This document shows positions 61,220 to 64,000 of a stretch of 64,000 nt of DNA, piece after piece (positions within the stretch are counted from its first letter, which is position 1; every line of letters starts with the position of its first letter). The stretch is from the NCBI GenBank assembly GCA_031308135.1, contig JAHLJT010000631.1, forward strand, positions 219,361,151 through 219,425,150. The letters run 5' to 3'. The position numbers and the translations under genes were made by a program. Below the pieces are notes generated by a model. That model saw only the letters and a list, made by a program, of their open reading frames with translations. It was not told the origin of the DNA and did not search any database. This DNA comes from Acheta domesticus. Its lineage: Eukaryota; Arthropoda; Insecta; Orthoptera; Gryllidae.

Positions 61220-61625
61220 GCAATTTTCAAAAATTCAGATCTCTCACAACCGTTAATATGCACATTTCCAGCAATTTGTAAACACTATTGTATTTGTGAT
61301 TTAAAGTGCTTAAAATGACATCTAATGTTCTTTTTCAAAAACTCAAAAATTATCTGGTAAACCGAGGTACAAATTTTGCATTTTTAGTAACGCTTAAACG
61401 CCACTTTCTTAAAAACGGCACCAAATTTTTCAAACAAATTTGCCATTTAGGACGAAGTTTCACTGTTCTTTAATATTGACAAAATAATATTTCCATTCTG
61501 CCATTAGAAAATCGAAAAAATTAAGAAAATGTAAAACAAAATGTACCTAGGCTACGATAGATGGCGGCTGGAGAGTATGTGGGAATTCCGAATAGCTAGA
61601 CCAGACTAAAGGAAATAGAAAAATT
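61220..61625 (-). repeat. Flanking module of a transposon complex, right
   Basis: Inverted partner of 58648-59040. Together with the direct copies at 60830-61080 and about 61140-61210 it forms a cluster of related modules around the piggyBac relic. Confidence 0.7.
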
Positions 61626-61966
61626 ACACTAGAATGTCTTTGCACTTGTTTCTCGTTTTCTCCGTTTCTCGGTTCCCTAATTAATTGTGACTTGAAGAAT
61701 GTTATAAACGAGTAAAACCTTGTCTACATAGAAATTTTTGATAAAAATTAATTCGTCTAAAGCAGTGTCAATAAATAAATATCAGATAATAATACATATT
61801 TATTTAAAAACATATTACAAATTAGCAGACAAAGTATAATTTTACTCACATTAAAAATGTAATTAGCTCATACCACAGCAAGTTAGAAAAAAATATTTAC
61901 AAAAACAGACACACCAAAAGAAATAATCCGCGTTTCTCTGCGTCGCCGCATGGGTAGTAGCATGTA

Positions 61967-62219
61967 TACTGCGATTTTTGTAGGAAGAGCTCTCAAGATA
62001 ACTCAAATCCCATCTTCGTGATGGAATATGTCACGGCATTTCGCGTCTTTTCTCGGTCTTGCCGGTAGAAGTCGCATGATCGTAAGCACTGCTTCATACG
62101 GTCGCGATCGTGCGAAATCTAGTGGAACGACTGTGAATGATACGAAATGCCGTGACATATTCCATCGCGAAGATGGGATTTGAGTTATCTTGAGAGCTCT
62201 TCCTACAAAAATCGCAGTA
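61967..62219. mobile_element. Foldback MITE with about 77-bp TIRs, TA target
   Basis: 61967-62043 and 62144-62219 are near-perfect reverse complements (tactgcgatttttgtagg at the outer edge). A TA dinucleotide lies on each side (61965-61966 and 62220-62221), as expected for Tc1/mariner-type insertion. The total is 253 bp with no coding capacity. The interior of about 100 bp contains tcggtcttgccgg. Confidence 0.8.
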
Positions 62220-62295
62220 TAGAGCTAAGCTTCAAATCCTTAATTGGTCGCCTGGGCATATTTTCCAAATCCCAGTCAAAAAACAAAACAATTAT

Positions 62296-62595
62296 CTAAT
62301 GAACACATCTGAGGCATAGTCCGTAAAAATGGTCACCTATATCATTATATTTATAGGATTGTCGACAAGCCACTGGTTCTCTGGCAATAATATTTTTCGC
62401 TAGAAGCCGCTCCGTATTGCCTGGCAGAGCGTGCAATCCATGAACCACCTGCAAAGCCGTTGGATACTCCCACAAACCCGGAGAATAGTATTTCTTGTCT
62501 TCCGGAGAATAGTATTTCTTGTCCGTAATTCTTTCATATAGCTTCCTAGCGCCTACAAAGCATTGAGACCAACAGTGTAGTCGCTGGCCTCTACC
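62296..62595 (-). pseudogene. Open frame of unknown origin with internal repeats
   Basis: A minus-strand stop-to-stop frame of 100 codons without an ATG start. It reads CWSQCFVGARKLYERIT, then DKKYYSPE and DKKYYSPG in tandem, then LWEYPTALQVVHGLHALPGN and TERLLAKNIIAREPVA. Upstream (about 62600-62730) a more diverged, frame-broken relative of the same unit is visible (TGKKYYFP; WESPVVM...GFMLS). So a repeated unit of roughly 60-70 codons has been duplicated and has decayed. I do not recognise the family. It could be an exon fragment or part of a mobile element. Confidence 0.35.
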
Positions 62596-62829
62596 TCATT
62601 CTCCTCCATTCGGAAAATAGTACTTCTTCCCTGTGGTTCATTCAAGCAGCTTGATGTGGTGTGGAAAGCATGAAACCCATCAGCATAACCACTGGGCTCT
62701 CCCACAATCCCCGTCATCCGCAGAATATTTTGTGCAATTCTTCTGGTGCGTGCGACTCGGGGCTTGATATCTAGACATGAGAAAAATGAAAAGAATTATG
62801 CACAAAATATTGAAAACTACGGATTCAAT

Positions 62830-64000
62830 ACTAACTTAGCGAAAAATCTAACTACTGATTATAACCGGTGGAATTCGTACCTAATATAATACAGTACGAG
62901 AAGAAATAAGTAATTAATTACTGCAGTAATAGAATTATAATCTTCCTAAATGACGGTGTTTTATTAGCATATTCAATAAAATGTATAATAAGCATAATTT
63001 ATATTTTAAATATTGTTGGGACAAAATCATGGAGAACGGCAGTAGTGAAAGTGGATAATTTGTAATTAATGATGTCGTTTGTGTCTTTACTAATCTATCT
63101 TTAGTTTAAAATATTGAATTCAGTTTATTGTGATTATTTCTGCTGGTATTTTGTCTAAAAATTTGAAACTAAACACCTAAAATACTTTTACGGTGTTTTA
63201 AGCCGCTGAGAGTTGAAGCCAAGAAAACACATAATTCATTTCTAGAAATAAATATGTTTATTGTTTATTACTGAAATAGTTATATTCGATATTTTCATCT
63301 TTTTCCACATATATTTTATTTTGTTTCGAAACTTCCTCGTACAATAAACGAAGCAAATCAGTCCGTTTTGCCTACGATTACTCAATTTTTCTAACTGTAT
63401 CAGTTCCATTCACAAATACTTGGATGAATACAAAGATTCGAAAACAAAGTAACAAAGAAAGTAGTAAGTACCAAACAAAAATGGAAGATGCCATGGCGTC
63501 CTTGCTGGTCGGCTTATAGGTGTTCCTTTGACTCCGAGGCTTCCGTCATCAGCCCGTCATCACCCGGCAATGAGGGCACCCTCACCAAGAATACTTGGCG
63601 CGCGTAATTGTCACGAATGCTCTAATGAAATCGCGATCTTTGTTGGATTTACCCATTTTTATTTAGTCGATTTTTTAAGTTATAGAAATCAATTCGTAAA
63701 TGTATCTAATTCGGCCAAATATTTAATTTTTTGTTTACCACTGGTTTGCAACATTTAATTGGAAGGAATGTCTGAAAGAAGGTTTTTCTGTGTGAGCTAT
63801 AGTACCGTAGTCCTTCGTGAGATCAACAGCAATTTTCCAATGTGTTGTTTGAAGAGTAAAGGCAATTCTCTATCATTACCTACTAAATCAACACTAACAC
63901 GTTTTCAATGGATGTGACCGTATTTGTAACTATATTCCACATTACGTATTATCAGGGTATTATTGGCGTTTAGGCTACAGTAACCATGTTTCATGATTTT
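62830..64000. other. AT-rich stretch with no recognised feature
   Basis: Short frames only, with a slightly GC-richer patch near 63520-63610. No repeat, RNA gene or domain that I can support. Confidence 0.5.

Overview
This is AT-rich eukaryotic, non-genic DNA built almost wholly from repeats. I see no complete host gene, no bacterial-type operon, no CRISPR array and no rRNA gene. The repeat set (an I-clade LINE with RNase H, a CR1/Jockey-group LINE fragment, several tRNA-derived SINE families, two piggyBac families, a Penelope-type hammerhead-like motif, a TA-flanked foldback MITE, microsatellites and GC-rich minisatellites) points to an arthropod, most likely an insect with a large repeat-rich genome. 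The order is a guess from the look of the SINEs, possibly Polyneoptera.

Layout. (1) Positions 1-8864 and 21183-31417 are reverse complements of each other along their whole length. They form an inverted repeat with arms of about 9-10 kb and a spacer of about 12 kb. Each arm carries the same nested repeats: a tRNA-derived SINE (SINE1), a GA/CT-rich tract, an 18-bp minisatellite, and a second SINE (SINE2) split by a piggyBac-type MITE flanked by TTAA. The arms differ by large indels. Arm 1 ends exactly at a 1000-N scaffold gap (8865-9864), so a mis-scaffolded haplotype copy is as likely as a true palindrome. (2) The spacer, 9865-21182, is AT-rich, with one 27-bp perfect TIR element, a CpG-dense tract at 11.5-11.96 kb, short tandem or direct duplications and one C-rich tract. 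(3) 31.4-36.5 kb holds a small hairpin element, a 5'-truncated CR1/Jockey-group LINE on the minus strand and a diverged copy of an arm repeat. (4) 36.5-42.3 kb is one nearly full-length I-clade LINE with an open ORF1, a broken ORF2 and a candidate 13-bp target-site duplication. (5) 42.6-42.93 kb, minus strand, is the only stretch that looks like a host coding exon. (6) 44.7-52 kb contains SINEs, a 21-bp repeat, a Penelope-type ribozyme-like motif, an uninterrupted SINE2 copy that serves as the empty site for the arms' MITE, a 600-bp direct repeat and a 12-bp minisatellite. (7) 52.5-64 kb has CpG-dense tracts, a decayed piggyBac element flanked by repeated inverted modules, a foldback MITE and a small repeat-bearing open frame of unknown origin.

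No genes act together as a pathway here. The content reflects insertion and decay of mobile elements, plus one very large inverted duplication whose reality must be tested.
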